64,000 bases of DNA from Prevotella sp. GTDB taxonomy: Bacteria; Bacteroidota; Bacteroidia; Bacteroidales; Muribaculaceae. Below are positions 8,113 through 15,961 of this stretch, piece by piece. The number at the start of each line of letters is the position of its first letter. Positions within the stretch are counted from its first letter, which is position 1. The notes under the pieces were generated by a model. The model did no database searches and was not told the origin of the DNA. It was given only the letters and a program-made list of their open reading frames with translations. Location of the stretch: the NCBI GenBank assembly GCA_023666665.1, contig JAMPBN010000003.1, positions 1 through 64,000 on the forward strand, read 5' to 3'. A program made the translations under genes and the position numbers.

Positions 8113-9167
8113 CTTGCCAGTATGGAATATATTTTTTCTATGGATTCTTGCCTGCAATTGTAACTGATAGTTCCACGTTCCCATTGATGGAATATCCATA
8201 TCTTCATACGCTCTATCAATTCTTCCCAGCTGCTTGAACTGACATATAGGTCTACTTTTCCTATGAGATTGTTGAGAATTGAAGTAAATTGGTAAAAGTT
8301 CGTAGGAGTTTTAACATTGAGTATGTTGGTATCGTGGTATTTTGGTATCATCTCGTCTGTTATTCTATCCAATTTAATATTCCAACCTCTGCACTCATGA
8401 TTCAACGTAGCTTCTGTTAGTTGAGATTTGTATACTTCAAGTTCTTCAGTTGGAATATATTCAGTAGCTACCAACTCCAAAAAATTCTCAATAGAGCTAT
8501 GTTTGTCTAGTGCATCAATATAATCTTCCTCGTTGATATAGTCAGTTATCATTTCTTCAAATCGCTTCTTGCACTTATCGTATAGTGGAGACTTCGTAAA
8601 TTCACTGTTATCTATAGTAATATTGTTATTTATATTATTAATGTTATCTATAGTTGAGGTACAGCCTTGTACTATCAAATCACTATCTTGTTGGTACGAT
8701 TCTGTACTATCTTCAAATGATTGATGATACAATTCTGTACTATCTGAATTTACGTCTAAGTGATACGATTCTGTACTATCAACACTAGACTTATTTTTTC
8801 TTTTTGCAGTTCTAATCATTGGAGATTGTAAGAGTTGAGGTATGGGTATATCATTATACTCTGCAATCTTATTCCAATTAATACGATAGTAGTTAGATTG
8901 TTTCTTACTCCTACTATGTATAATTTCAATAATTTCTTTTGATTGAAGCGTCTGAAGCATTAACCTCACATCTTGTAAGTTTTTCTTTCTGAAAACCTCT
9001 GCAAATTCATTCATAGCCTTGTAGAAACTGCCATCTTGCTCTAATTTCTTTGCATTAGTCCAATAATCTTCCTGCTGTATCAAGAGTGTTAACATTTTCA
9101 ATAAATCGCTATCAAGAATGTAAATCAGTTTTGTAGGTAATCTTGTAAATGTTATATTTCCATCCAT
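8109..9167 (-). CDS. winged-helix replication-initiator-like protein
   Basis: 352 residues. The first about 110 residues look like a winged-helix domain (leucine-rich helices, then a strand pair ending SNYYRINW), as in plasmid and element replication proteins. Residues about 125-165 contain three copies of a DSTESY-like motif encoded by 19-bp DNA repeats. After an asparagine-rich linker comes a helical C-terminal domain of about 180 residues. No primase or helicase motif is visible. A role in starting replication or controlling copy of the excised element fits but is unproven. Confidence 0.5.
   Translation of the reverse strand: MDGNITFTRLPTKLIYILDSDLLKMLTLLIQQEDYWTNAKKLEQDGSFYKAMNEFAEVFRKKNLQDVRLMLQTLQSKEIIEIIHSRSKKQSNYYRINWNKIAEYNDIPIPQLLQSPMIRTAKRKNKSSVDSTESYHLDVNSDSTELYHQSFEDSTESYQQDSDLIVQGCTSTIDNINNINNNITIDNSEFTKSPLYDKCKKRFEEMITDYINEEDYIDALDKHSSIENFLELVATEYIPTEELEVYKSQLTEATLNHECRGWNIKLDRITDEMIPKYHDTNILNVKTPTNFYQFTSILNNLIGKVDLYVSSSSWEELIERMKIWIFHQWERGTISYNCRQESIEKIYSILAS
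8693..8780. repeat. three iteron-like 19-bp direct repeats inside the replication-like gene
   Basis: GATACGATTCTGTACTATC and close variants start at 8693, 8726 and 8762, with one mismatch each or fewer from the consensus. A partial fourth copy (CTTGTACTATC) is at 8666. Spacings of 33 and 36 keep the reading frame, so the repeats also encode a peptide repeat. Confidence 0.75.
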
Positions 9168-9183
9168 ATCAATTCAAATCAAT

Positions 9184-9357
9184 TTAGTTATTATTGCCAT
9201 CCTTTGGTTTGTTGGGTACTGTTTTCCAGTAGTTTTTCATTCCATTGGAAATGTTTTCTTTGTGGGTAGTTGCTTTGCTTCTACCTTTCAATTTTTGACT
9301 GATTTTCTGCTTTGTCGCATCGTCTAATTCTCTGTACTGTCGTTTGTTATTATTCAT
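9184..9357 (-). CDS. short NUMOD3-like basic protein
   Basis: 57 residues from ATG 9357. The pattern DDATKQKISQKLKGR then HKENISNGMKNYW resembles NUMOD3-type DNA-contact motifs, with a small basic helix pair. An in-frame extension to an ATG at 9492 would make 102 residues, but its added part is unlike the core and reaches the strong palindrome at 9492-9528, so the short form is preferred. Possibly DNA-binding; function unknown. Confidence 0.5.
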   Translation of the reverse strand: MNNNKRQYRELDDATKQKISQKLKGRSKATTHKENISNGMKNYWKTVPNKPKDGNNN

Positions 9358-9491
9358 ATTTTCACTAGTATAAATTTTTTTATTTTTTACATATATACCA
9401 TAAATATCAGTAAGTCCAAAAGAATTAGTAAGTATAGAAGAAAACATTTCAATATCTGGAAAATTTTCGTTCACACGCGACACAGAATGCA

Positions 9492-9528
9492 CTCTTTCAA
9501 CACCTACTAATAGTAAGTGCTGAAAGAG
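9492..9528. repeat. 37-base near-perfect palindrome
   Basis: Centred on 9510. CTCTTTCA (9492-9499) pairs with TGAAAGAG (9521-9528), CAC with GTG, and TACT with AGTA, with only two mismatched pairs and a 3-base loop. TCAACAC can alternatively pair with GTGTTGA about 50 bases downstream. It lies in the 147-base gap (9493-9639) between the NUMOD3-like and ParB-like genes. Candidate replication origin, transfer origin or structured RNA. Confidence 0.65.
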
Positions 9529-9639
9529 AAGTTACAGTGAAGCGAAAGTGTTGAGGTAGGGGGGATTAACTGACTTAATAGCCCTAAAAAATAATACTGA
9601 AAGTATTTTCCTAATGCAATGATAAAGCGAGATGTGGTG

Positions 9640-10638
9640 TTATGCAGATTCTAATTGAGAAGAATAATATCTATTATATATATCCTCATCACAATCAAGA
9701 AATTCGCAAACATCTTCATGGTCGTAATTTACAAAACAATCTTGGTTTTCTTTGTCTCTAATCTCGTTGGAGGTAAGTGCAAATTTTTTAACATAATCAG
9801 CAAAATCAGCTTCTACAACACTTTCAATCTCAACTGTTATATCGCAATCTTTTTCACGTAGACTAGAAAGTTCTCCTGCGTGTGTGAGTTTGCCAATTTT
9901 TGCCATTATGGGATTTAAACTCTTTGAAACCTTAAATTTATATATTATAAAATCAATAAGATAACGCTTCTTGATGAAGCTATCAGTGAATCCCATCCAA
10001 CTCAACGACTTGTACAGTTTTATGGCTCTAATGGGGTCAGCATTACGAAAACCAACTTTGCCATTACTATTGGTATAATCTGCAAGTGTTTTATTAGTTA
10101 TAGCCTTTGGATCAAAACAGATAAACCTACTGATGGTACTGATTGAGAAACCATGCATCTTGAACTTGTTTACTGTCTTTATAAGCAAATCTTCTTCCAA
10201 CTGTTCAGTAGCATTTTCAATATAATCATAAGATTTCCAGTTTTTTGAACAGCTATTAAGTTCAATTATATATTCGTTCACGTTGCCTACTTCATCTTTG
10301 CTTACTATAAGACAGTTCAGTTTTGTATTAACAACTTCTGCAATCTTACCCTTCTCTTTCATAGAGATGAGGTAAGTGAGTTCTGTAAAGCGATGCTGCC
10401 CCTCAATAATGGCAAAATAATCAATCGCTTCTGATTTAGAAATGGAGCATTTTGTGTGAGGGTCAATGAGGCTCACATCATCGTCAAGTTCTGCAACTGG
10501 AATAACTGTAATAGGCGATAACACCCCTCTTTTGGCAATAGAGGAACGAAGGGGTTTGTTTACAGCAACATTACGATTAAGAGAGAGGAATACGAATTTA
10601 ACCTGAGAATTCGCAAGGTCAAAAGATTTAAGTATCAT
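9640..10638 (-). CDS. ParB/DGQHR-type domain protein
   Basis: 332 residues. The N-terminal third has the ParB-N/DGQHR pattern: NRNV, LRSSIAKRGVLSPITVIPV, then FAIIEGQHRFTEL near residue 90. Such domains occur in partition proteins, in DNA-modification regulators and in plasmid-borne ParB-like nucleases. The C-terminal two thirds are helical and match nothing recognised. It lies just downstream of the integrase on the same strand, but with its own promoter and a hairpin leader. Stabilisation or segregation of the excised element is a plausible role. Confidence 0.65.
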   Translation of the reverse strand: MILKSFDLANSQVKFVFLSLNRNVAVNKPLRSSIAKRGVLSPITVIPVAELDDDVSLIDPHTKCSISKSEAIDYFAIIEGQHRFTELTYLISMKEKGKIAEVVNTKLNCLIVSKDEVGNVNEYIIELNSCSKNWKSYDYIENATEQLEEDLLIKTVNKFKMHGFSISTISRFICFDPKAITNKTLADYTNSNGKVGFRNADPIRAIKLYKSLSWMGFTDSFIKKRYLIDFIIYKFKVSKSLNPIMAKIGKLTHAGELSSLREKDCDITVEIESVVEADFADYVKKFALTSNEIRDKENQDCFVNYDHEDVCEFLDCDEDIYNRYYSSQLESA

Positions 10639-10711
10639 ACTTTTAATTTGTGGAGTTAGACCATCGTCAAGTATGAACGCCTGGTGTTGCCTATATATAA
10701 TAGGTACGTCT

Positions 10712-10726
10712 CTCCCAACGTGGGAG
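10712..10726 (-). repeat. short hairpin in the ParB-like gene leader
   Basis: CTCCCA and TGGGAG flank a 3-base loop, about 75 bases before the ParB-like start and inside its predicted 5' leader. A GGAG/CTCC pair overlaps its right arm, so alternative folding is possible. No T-run follows. Confidence 0.45.
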
Positions 10727-10751
10727 GAGGTTCACTCCTTTTACCTCTATT

Positions 10752-10759
10752 CAAAATTA
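10752..10759 (-). promoter_or_regulatory. promoter -7 box for the ParB-like gene
   Basis: CAAAATTA on the plus strand gives TAATTTTG on the minus strand, an exact TAnnTTTG match between the integrase stop and the ParB-like start, implying a leader of about 105 bases. Confidence 0.5.
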
Positions 10760-10805
10760 CAAAAAAGTGACGAAATAGAGAAATATTTTTAGTTAATAAA
10801 TGTAA

Positions 10806-12143
10806 TCAGTCAAAATACTCTCTTGCCATATCTACATACTCATTCTTTTCAATGCAGATATATTTTCTGAAATTTTCTTCTGTTGTATGGCCAGTGAAAT
10901 TCATAACCAATCGTGCATTTTTAGATTTAAGATAGAGATTTGTTGCAAAACTTCTTCTTGCAGTATGACTACTGATTAGTTGAAATTTTTTCTTTTCTTC
11001 AATCACCATTTTGCCTCCAACATTCTTCTTGATAAAGATAGTCTGATTGATGCCTGCCAATTCACCGATCTTTTGCAGTTGGGCATTGAATTTTCCCTTT
11101 TCTCTTGGTTGAGGGAAATGACCATTGTATTTATTGTATAGTTCTATTACAACTGATGAAAGAGGTACTTTAACAGTTGCTCCTGTCTTGTGGGTATGGA
11201 CTTGAACAGTTCTGTTTTCAATATCCCAGTTTGCACGATTCAATGCAGAAAAATCTCCATACCTTAATCCAATATTCGCAGCTATTATGAATATATCTCT
11301 TGTTTCTTCATACTTTGCATTGGGGTGGAGTTTTACTATTTCTTCAAAATTTAATTCATAGATAGCTTTTAGTTCAGACTCGTTCAAATATATGTGCTGA
11401 ACATCTGACCCCTTGCTTTTCCAGTTGTGAAATGACTTATCTGTAATCAGACCTTCCTCCTCTGCTTGTTTCAGCCATATTTTCATTACTGAAAAAGTAG
11501 CTGCCACTGTATTTGCAGAATACCCCTCAACACCTAACATCCATTGCTCCATGTCACTCTCAAAATGTTTATCAAACATTGAAAATGATGAAGCAACCCA
11601 ATGTTTATAATTTACAAAACGTTCAAATCGTTTTAGTACAATTTCGTGGTGTCCAACAGTTTTCTTTTCTATAATCTTTGAGGTACGTCTAACAACTTTC
11701 TTAGGCATATCACTAACCACTTTCTTGAAATACTCAAGTGGAGTTATATTTTTCTTTTCTTCCTCCTGTGTTTCTTTCCCTTTTATTTTGTCAATGGCTT
11801 GTTTGAAACGTGCCACGATACCATATTTATCAACAGCAGATGGAACTAATTTTGATTCATAATCTGCAAGATAATCTGCATCAATCATTGTTGAAACGTA
11901 ATTTTCAAATTGTTTTAAGAATTTATTTATACGCTTCATTTCTCGCTGTTGGAGTTGTGTCTGTTTAGAAGATATGAGAACTGTGTTTGATTCAGAATCC
12001 CAATACTCTGGAATAATTTTATACCCCAAACTGATTTTCTTTCTTTTACCTCCAAGTGTAAACATTACATAAAGCAAAGCAGGTTGAGTTTTATCTACTT
12101 CACTTTTTAGTGCATAGTTGAGTTTGATATTTTTCTTTGCCAT
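10806..12143 (-). CDS. tyrosine integrase of the element, Bacteroidetes type
   Basis: 445 residues, usual length for integrases of Bacteroidetes mobile elements. An N-terminal arm-binding-like domain (about 1-90, including KISLGYKIIPEYWD) is followed by a core-binding helical domain (about 130-240) and the catalytic domain. Active residues are visible: R in NIGLRYGD, K in HTHKTG, H-x-x-R in SSHTARRSF, H in FTGHTT and Tyr near residue 428 in FRKYICI. It should integrate and excise the element at the guaA end. It lies 200 bases inside the right end and is read away from it. Its promoter box overlaps the end repeat, hinting at self-regulation. Confidence 0.93.
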   Translation of the reverse strand: MAKKNIKLNYALKSEVDKTQPALLYVMFTLGGKRKKISLGYKIIPEYWDSESNTVLISSKQTQLQQREMKRINKFLKQFENYVSTMIDADYLADYESKLVPSAVDKYGIVARFKQAIDKIKGKETQEEEKKNITPLEYFKKVVSDMPKKVVRRTSKIIEKKTVGHHEIVLKRFERFVNYKHWVASSFSMFDKHFESDMEQWMLGVEGYSANTVAATFSVMKIWLKQAEEEGLITDKSFHNWKSKGSDVQHIYLNESELKAIYELNFEEIVKLHPNAKYEETRDIFIIAANIGLRYGDFSALNRANWDIENRTVQVHTHKTGATVKVPLSSVVIELYNKYNGHFPQPREKGKFNAQLQKIGELAGINQTIFIKKNVGGKMVIEEKKKFQLISSHTARRSFATNLYLKSKNARLVMNFTGHTTEENFRKYICIEKNEYVDMAREYFD

Positions 12144-12198
12144 TTTATTTACACTTGATTAATTCACTGGCGAAATTACTTAAATAAATTGTATCTGA

Positions 12199-12206
12199 CA
12201 AATGTA
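12199..12206 (-). promoter_or_regulatory. integrase promoter -7 box
   Basis: CAAATGTA on the plus strand gives TACATTTG on the minus strand, matching TAnnTTTG, 55 bases before the integrase ATG. An ATTG about 18 bases upstream could be the -33 element. The box abuts and slightly overlaps the first TAGGGTAC unit of the end repeat. Confidence 0.5.
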
Positions 12207-12243
12207 GGGTACGATTTTAGGGTACAATTTTGCAAAACTGGTT
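12205..12243 (+). repeat. element end repeat, right copy
   Basis: 39 bases matching 3454-3492 at 35 of 39 positions, in the same orientation, with two TAGGGTAC units and ACTGGTT. It is about 100 bases inside attR; the left copy is about 60 bases inside attL. Confidence 0.7.
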
Positions 12244-12253
12244 AAAAAAGCAA

Positions 12254-12287
12254 CCACTTAGCAATCAGTGCAAACCGAACTAAGTGG
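12254..12287 (-). terminator. terminator downstream of guaA, inside the element
   Basis: An 8-bp stem CCACTTAG/CTAAGTGG with an 18-base loop, followed on the minus strand by TTG and then C plus six T. It lies just inside the right end, so it would stop guaA transcripts before the integrase gene. The element therefore appears to bring its own terminator to insulate itself from host read-through. Confidence 0.6.
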
Positions 12288-12339
12288 CTGATTTATATTA
12301 ATTAAAATAACTTTTAATCCGAGTCTCAGAGTGGGTAAA

Positions 12340-12354
12340 TTATTCCCACTCGAT
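12340..12354. repeat. attR core repeat within the guaA 3' end
   Basis: TTATTCCCACTCGAT is the complement of the last guaA codons (I-E-W-E-stop). It is identical to the left copy over the first 12 bases, so guaA stays intact after integration. Confidence 0.85.
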
Positions 12355-13863
12355 GGTTGCCGGAGGTTTGGAGGAGATGTCGTAGCAGACGCGGTTCACG
12401 CCGCGAACCTTGTTGATTATTTCGTTGCTGACCTTGGCGAGAAATTCGTAGGGGAGATGGGCCCAGTCGGCGGTCATTGCGTCAGTGGAGGTTACGGCGC
12501 GGAGGGCCACGGCGCGTTCATATGTGCGCTCATCGCCCATCACTCCGACGCTCTGCACCGGGAGCAATATGGCACCGGCTTGCCAAACCTGATCGTAGAG
12601 TCCCCATTCGTGGAGACCTTCAATGAAGATATTGTCAGCTTCCTGGAGTACGGCAACTTTTTCCGGGGTGATGTCGCCGAGAATGCGCACTGCCAGGCCG
12701 GGGCCGGGGAAGGGGTGGCGCTTGATGAGGCGGTCGGGGATGCCGAGGGCGCGGCCAACGGCGCGGACTTCGTCTTTAAAAAGCAGGCGGAGGGGTTCGC
12801 ATAGCTTGAGATTCATTTTTTCGGGCAGGCCGCCAACGTTGTGGTGGCTCTTGATAACCGTGCCGGTAATAGATAGCGACTCAATGCAGTCGGGGTAGAT
12901 GGTGCCCTGGGCGAGCCATTTTACATCTTCAACCTTACTTGCTTCGCGGTCGAAAACGTCGATGAAGCCCTTTCCGATGATTTTGCGCTTGCGTTCGGGG
13001 TCAGTGACTCCGGCCAGATTGGCAAAAAATTCTGCCGAGGCATCCACGCCGATAACGTTGAGGCCAAGGCCCTCGTAAGCTTTCATCACGTTGGCAAACT
13101 CATTTTTGCGCAACATACCGTGATCCACGAATATGCAGGTCAGATTCTTGCCGATGGCTTTGTTGAGCAACACTGCGGCCACCGAGGAGTCAACGCCGCC
13201 GCTGAGACCCAAAACGACCTTGTCGTCGCCGAGCTGCTCGCGGAGTTCGCGCACGGTGCTCTCGATAAACGATTCGGCGCTCCAGTCGCACTTGGAGCCG
13301 CAAATGCCCACCACGAAGTTGCGCAGCAGCTGCATACCGCACTCCGAGTGGTAGACCTCGGGGTGGAACTGCACGCCCCAAAGCCGTTCGCCATCTGCCT
13401 GATATGCGGCAACGGGGACTTCGGCGGTCGAAGCGATTACGCGGAAGTCGACGGGCAGCGAGGTGATGGTGTCGCCGTGGCTCATCCATACCTGCGAGTC
13501 CTTTTCAATGCCCTGAAGCAGCGGGTTGGCTTGGTCAACGTAGTCAAGGCGTGCGCGACCATATTCGCGCGAGGGAGCGCCCTCAACGTTGCCGCCACAT
13601 TCCCAGGCCATAAGTTGTGCGCCGTAGCATATGCCAAGAATCGGCAGCTTGCCGCGCAAGGTGTTGATGTCGATTTTAAACGCCTTGTCGTCGTAGACGC
13701 TGAATGGTGAACCCGACAGAATCACGCCGATAACCGACGGATCATTGTAGGGAAACTTGTTGTAGGGAACGATTTCGCAATACGTGTTGAGTTCGCGGAC
13801 GCGGCGTCCGATGAGCTGGGTGGTTTGCGAACCGAAGTCAAGAATAATGATTTTTTGTTGCAT
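12340..13863 (-). CDS. guaA: GMP synthase, glutamine-hydrolysing
   Basis: 507 residues from ATG 13863. Converts XMP, ATP and glutamine to GMP, the last step of guanine nucleotide synthesis. The N-terminal class I amidotransferase has the nucleophile Cys in LGICYGAQ and the GVQFHPEV histidine/glutamate motif. The ATP-pyrophosphatase domain has [10 protein letters not shown]. The C-terminal dimerisation domain ends in PPATIEWE. A longer in-frame start at 13884 overlaps the promoter box (13882-13889) and is rejected. The element occupies its 3' end without changing the protein. Confidence 0.98.
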   Translation of the reverse strand: MQQKIIILDFGSQTTQLIGRRVRELNTYCEIVPYNKFPYNDPSVIGVILSGSPFSVYDDKAFKIDINTLRGKLPILGICYGAQLMAWECGGNVEGAPSREYGRARLDYVDQANPLLQGIEKDSQVWMSHGDTITSLPVDFRVIASTAEVPVAAYQADGERLWGVQFHPEVYHSECGMQLLRNFVVGICGSKCDWSAESFIESTVRELREQLGDDKVVLGLSGGVDSSVAAVLLNKAIGKNLTCIFVDHGMLRKNEFANVMKAYEGLGLNVIGVDASAEFFANLAGVTDPERKRKIIGKGFIDVFDREASKVEDVKWLAQGTIYPDCIESLSITGTVIKSHHNVGGLPEKMNLKLCEPLRLLFKDEVRAVGRALGIPDRLIKRHPFPGPGLAVRILGDITPEKVAVLQEADNIFIEGLHEWGLYDQVWQAGAILLPVQSVGVMGDERTYERAVALRAVTSTDAMTADWAHLPYEFLAKVSNEIINKVRGVNRVCYDISSKPPATIEWE

Positions 13864-13881
13864 ACGGCCACGAATTTTCCG

Positions 13882-13889
13882 CAAAGTTA
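13882..13889 (-). promoter_or_regulatory. guaA promoter -7 box
   Basis: CAAAGTTA on the plus strand, TAACTTTG on the minus strand, 18 bases before the chosen ATG, leaving a leader of only about ten bases. It decides the start codon, since the alternative upstream ATG would fall inside the box. Confidence 0.7.
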
Positions 13890-13974
13890 CGAAAATTTTT
13901 CCTTTGGCTCATAACCTTAGAGTGAGTTTAGGCGTTAATTTTTTAAAACTGTGTTTACTTTGCAAGTTTTTTTG

Positions 13975-13982
13975 TAACTTTG
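13975..13982 (+). promoter_or_regulatory. promoter -7 box for the rightward envelope operon
   Basis: TAACTTTG, an exact consensus match, 25 bases before the DUF5606 gene and divergent from the guaA promoter. It probably drives the rightward gene cluster from 14008 onwards. Confidence 0.65.
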
Positions 13983-14007
13983 CGCTCTAAACCATCTCTT
14001 ATAACCA

Positions 14008-14442
14008 ATGATCAAAGGAATTCTTAGCATTGCCGGCCGCCCCGGCTTGTATAAACTGATTCAGAGCGGACGTGGCTCCCTCATCGTGGAACAACTTTCA
14101 ACCGGCAAGCGCCTGCCCGTGCAGCAGCGCGACCGCGTGATTTCGCTCGCCGACGTGGCAATGTACACCGACGGCGACGACGTGCAGCTCAGCGAAGTGC
14201 TCACCTCTCTGGGCAAGGTTGCAGACTCCAAACCCGTCGACATCAAAAAGGTGGAAGCTGAAGGTCTGCGCGAGTTTTTTGCCACCGTGCTGCCTAACTA
14301 CGACCGCGACCGCGTGCACATCTCCGACATCCGCAAGCTGCTGAGCTGGTACAACGTGCTCGTTGAAGCCGGAATCACCGACTTTGCCAAACCCGAAGAG
14401 GCTGCCGAACCCGCCGAACAGGCTCCCGAAACCCAAGCTTAA
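14008..14442 (+). CDS. DUF5606-type conserved protein
   Basis: 144 residues starting MIKGILSIAGRPGLYKL, the typical opening of a small Bacteroidetes cytosolic family (DUF5606). An N-terminal beta-rich part is followed by a helical region (about 95-125) and an A/E/P-rich tail. Function unknown. First gene after the promoter at 13975 and 23 bases upstream of the nuclease-like gene. Confidence 0.75.
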   Translation: MIKGILSIAGRPGLYKLIQSGRGSLIVEQLSTGKRLPVQQRDRVISLADVAMYTDGDDVQLSEVLTSLGKVADSKPVDIKKVEAEGLREFFATVLPNYDRDRVHISDIRKLLSWYNVLVEAGITDFAKPEEAAEPAEQAPETQA

Positions 14443-14465
14443 AAAGTTATCATTCAATAATTAAT

Positions 14466-15530
14466 ATGAAGCGCTCCCTACTCATCGCTGCCCTCTCCTT
14501 GATTTTGGGCTTCGGCATCTCCGCACAAGAAAAGTCGCAATATCGCGTCTACGGCGTTGCTTTCTATAACCTCGAAAACCTCTTTGACACCATCAACTCC
14601 AACGACTCTTACGATCTGGAATACTCCCCCTCGGGTGCCAAGCAGTGGAACACCCACAAGTATAAAAGCAAAATCCACAACCTTGCCTACGCAATCTCGC
14701 AGATGACGTCGAAAACCACCCCCAAGGGCCCGGCCATTATCGGTGTCAGCGAAATTGAAAACGAGTCAGTGCTCATAGACCTCGTCAACGACCCGCAGAT
14801 TCGCGCTTGGAATCTGCAGATTGCCGACTACCACAACTCCCCCGACCGTCGCGGCGTTGACGTTGGGTTGCTCTATAATCCGCGCTTCTTCCGCCTCGAG
14901 AGCGTTACCAACCACCGCCTGAAAATCGACAGCTACGAATCATTCCGCACCCGCGACCAGATGTGCGTCACCGGTATGCTCGGCAACCGCCGCGTCAGCG
15001 TTATCGTGAACCACTGGCCCTCGCGCCTTGGCGGTCAGGAGCAGAGCAGCTACCTGCGCGAAGCTGCTGCCGACCTCTCCAAACACATTGCCGACTCCAT
15101 TTGGGCCGTTGACCCCGACCGCGGCATCTTCATCATGGGCGACTTGAACGATGACCCCGACGACCGCAGCGTTGCCAAAAACGTCGGTGCCGTCAAACAC
15201 CCCAAAGATGCCAAGCCCCACGGCTTCTACAACCCCTTTTGGTCAATTCTTCGCGACAAAGGCGTCGGCACCCTGGCCTACAACGGCAACTGGAACCTCT
15301 TTGACCAAATTCTCATCTCCGGCAATCTGCTCGAAGAAAACTCCACCGCCCTTGACCTGCAATACTTCAAAACCCAGGTTCACAATCACACTTTCCTCAT
15401 TGACCCCAACGGCAAGCGCCAGGGCTACCCGCTGCGCACATTCGCCTCAGGCGCATGGCTCGACGGCTACTCCGACCACTTCCCCACCGAAGTCTTCCTC
15501 AAGCAAGCCGTCCCGGCAAAAAAACAGTGA
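14466..15530 (+). CDS. exported endonuclease/exonuclease/phosphatase-family protein
   Basis: 354 residues. A signal peptide ([17 protein letters not shown], cleavage near ISAQ) precedes a DNase I-like fold: FYNLENLFD near residue 36, IGVSEIEN with the metal-binding Glu, [15 protein letters not shown] and a SDHFP end motif containing the catalytic Asp-His. Such proteins hydrolyse phosphodiesters or phosphate esters; the substrate is unknown. Probably periplasmic. It overlaps dut through a GTGA junction. Confidence 0.87.
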   Translation: MKRSLLIAALSLILGFGISAQEKSQYRVYGVAFYNLENLFDTINSNDSYDLEYSPSGAKQWNTHKYKSKIHNLAYAISQMTSKTTPKGPAIIGVSEIENESVLIDLVNDPQIRAWNLQIADYHNSPDRRGVDVGLLYNPRFFRLESVTNHRLKIDSYESFRTRDQMCVTGMLGNRRVSVIVNHWPSRLGGQEQSSYLREAAADLSKHIADSIWAVDPDRGIFIMGDLNDDPDDRSVAKNVGAVKHPKDAKPHGFYNPFWSILRDKGVGTLAYNGNWNLFDQILISGNLLEENSTALDLQYFKTQVHNHTFLIDPNGKRQGYPLRTFASGAWLDGYSDHFPTEVFLKQAVPAKKQ

Positions 15531-15961
15531 AAGTCAAGATAGTAAACAGCAGTCCGTTTGCGCTGCCCGCTTATGAAAGCTTCGAGGCGGCGGGAATGGA
15601 CGTGCGCGCAAACCTCACCGAGCCGCTAACGTTGGCTCCGGGCCGGCGCACACTCGTGCCCACCGGGCTTCGCATCCAGCTGCCCTCGGGCTACGAATGC
15701 CAGGTGCGCCCGCGCTCCGGCCTGGCGCTCAAAAAGGGCATCACCGTACTCAACACCCCCGGCACCGTCGATGCCGACTATCGCGGCGAGGTTGGCATAA
15801 TACTCATAAACCTCTCCGCCGAACCCTTCGTCATCAACCCCGGCGAACGCATTGCGCAGTTCGTCATCAAAAAATATGAACGCATTGAGTGGGAGGTGGT
15901 TGACCGCCTTGATGAAACCAAGCGCGGCGACGGTGCCTTTGGCCACTCCGGAACGAATTGA
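15527..15961 (+). CDS. dut: dUTP diphosphatase
   Basis: 144 residues from GTG 15527, which overlaps the previous stop (GTGA) and gives the normal family length; a longer frame to 15455 would add unrelated residues. Hydrolyses dUTP to dUMP, keeping uracil out of DNA and feeding dTMP synthesis. Motifs are in order: [17 protein letters not shown], a [10 protein letters not shown] uracil-binding loop with catalytic Asp, ERIAQFVI, and the C-terminal lid GDGAFGHSG. In the lid, the usual GGFG reads GAFG, a mild change. Confidence 0.95.
   Translation: MKVKIVNSSPFALPAYESFEAAGMDVRANLTEPLTLAPGRRTLVPTGLRIQLPSGYECQVRPRSGLALKKGITVLNTPGTVDADYRGEVGIILINLSAEPFVINPGERIAQFVIKKYERIEWEVVDRLDETKRGDGAFGHSGTN

Larger units (their letters stand above)
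3391..12351. mobile_element. integrative element inserted at the 3' end of guaA (about 8.95 kb)
   Basis: TTATTCCCACTC occurs as a direct repeat at 3391-3402 and 12340-12351, and the right copy is the 3' end of guaA (codons for E-W-E-stop on the minus strand). Between the copies the base composition is clearly more AT-rich than on either side. A Bacteroidetes-type tyrosine integrase sits next to the right end. Contents from right to left: integrase, ParB/DGQHR-type protein, small NUMOD3-like protein, winged-helix replication-like protein, a small plus-strand protein, an SH3-barrel protein, a 107-residue protein, a short recombinase, two lipoproteins and a zinc-ribbon membrane protein. No relaxase, conjugation or phage structural gene was recognised. 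The guaA 3' end is a known genomic-island target in other bacteria. Confidence 0.88.

Noticed and set aside
3391-12354. Element interpreted as a prophage
   Set aside because: No capsid, tail, terminase or lysis gene was seen; integrase alone does not indicate a phage.
13864-13884. Longer guaA start (ATG 13884)
   Set aside because: It lies within the promoter box and adds seven residues not found in the family.
15455-15526. Longer dut start (ATG 15455)
   Set aside because: The extra 24 residues lie inside the nuclease-like gene in another frame and precede the normal dUTPase N-terminus.
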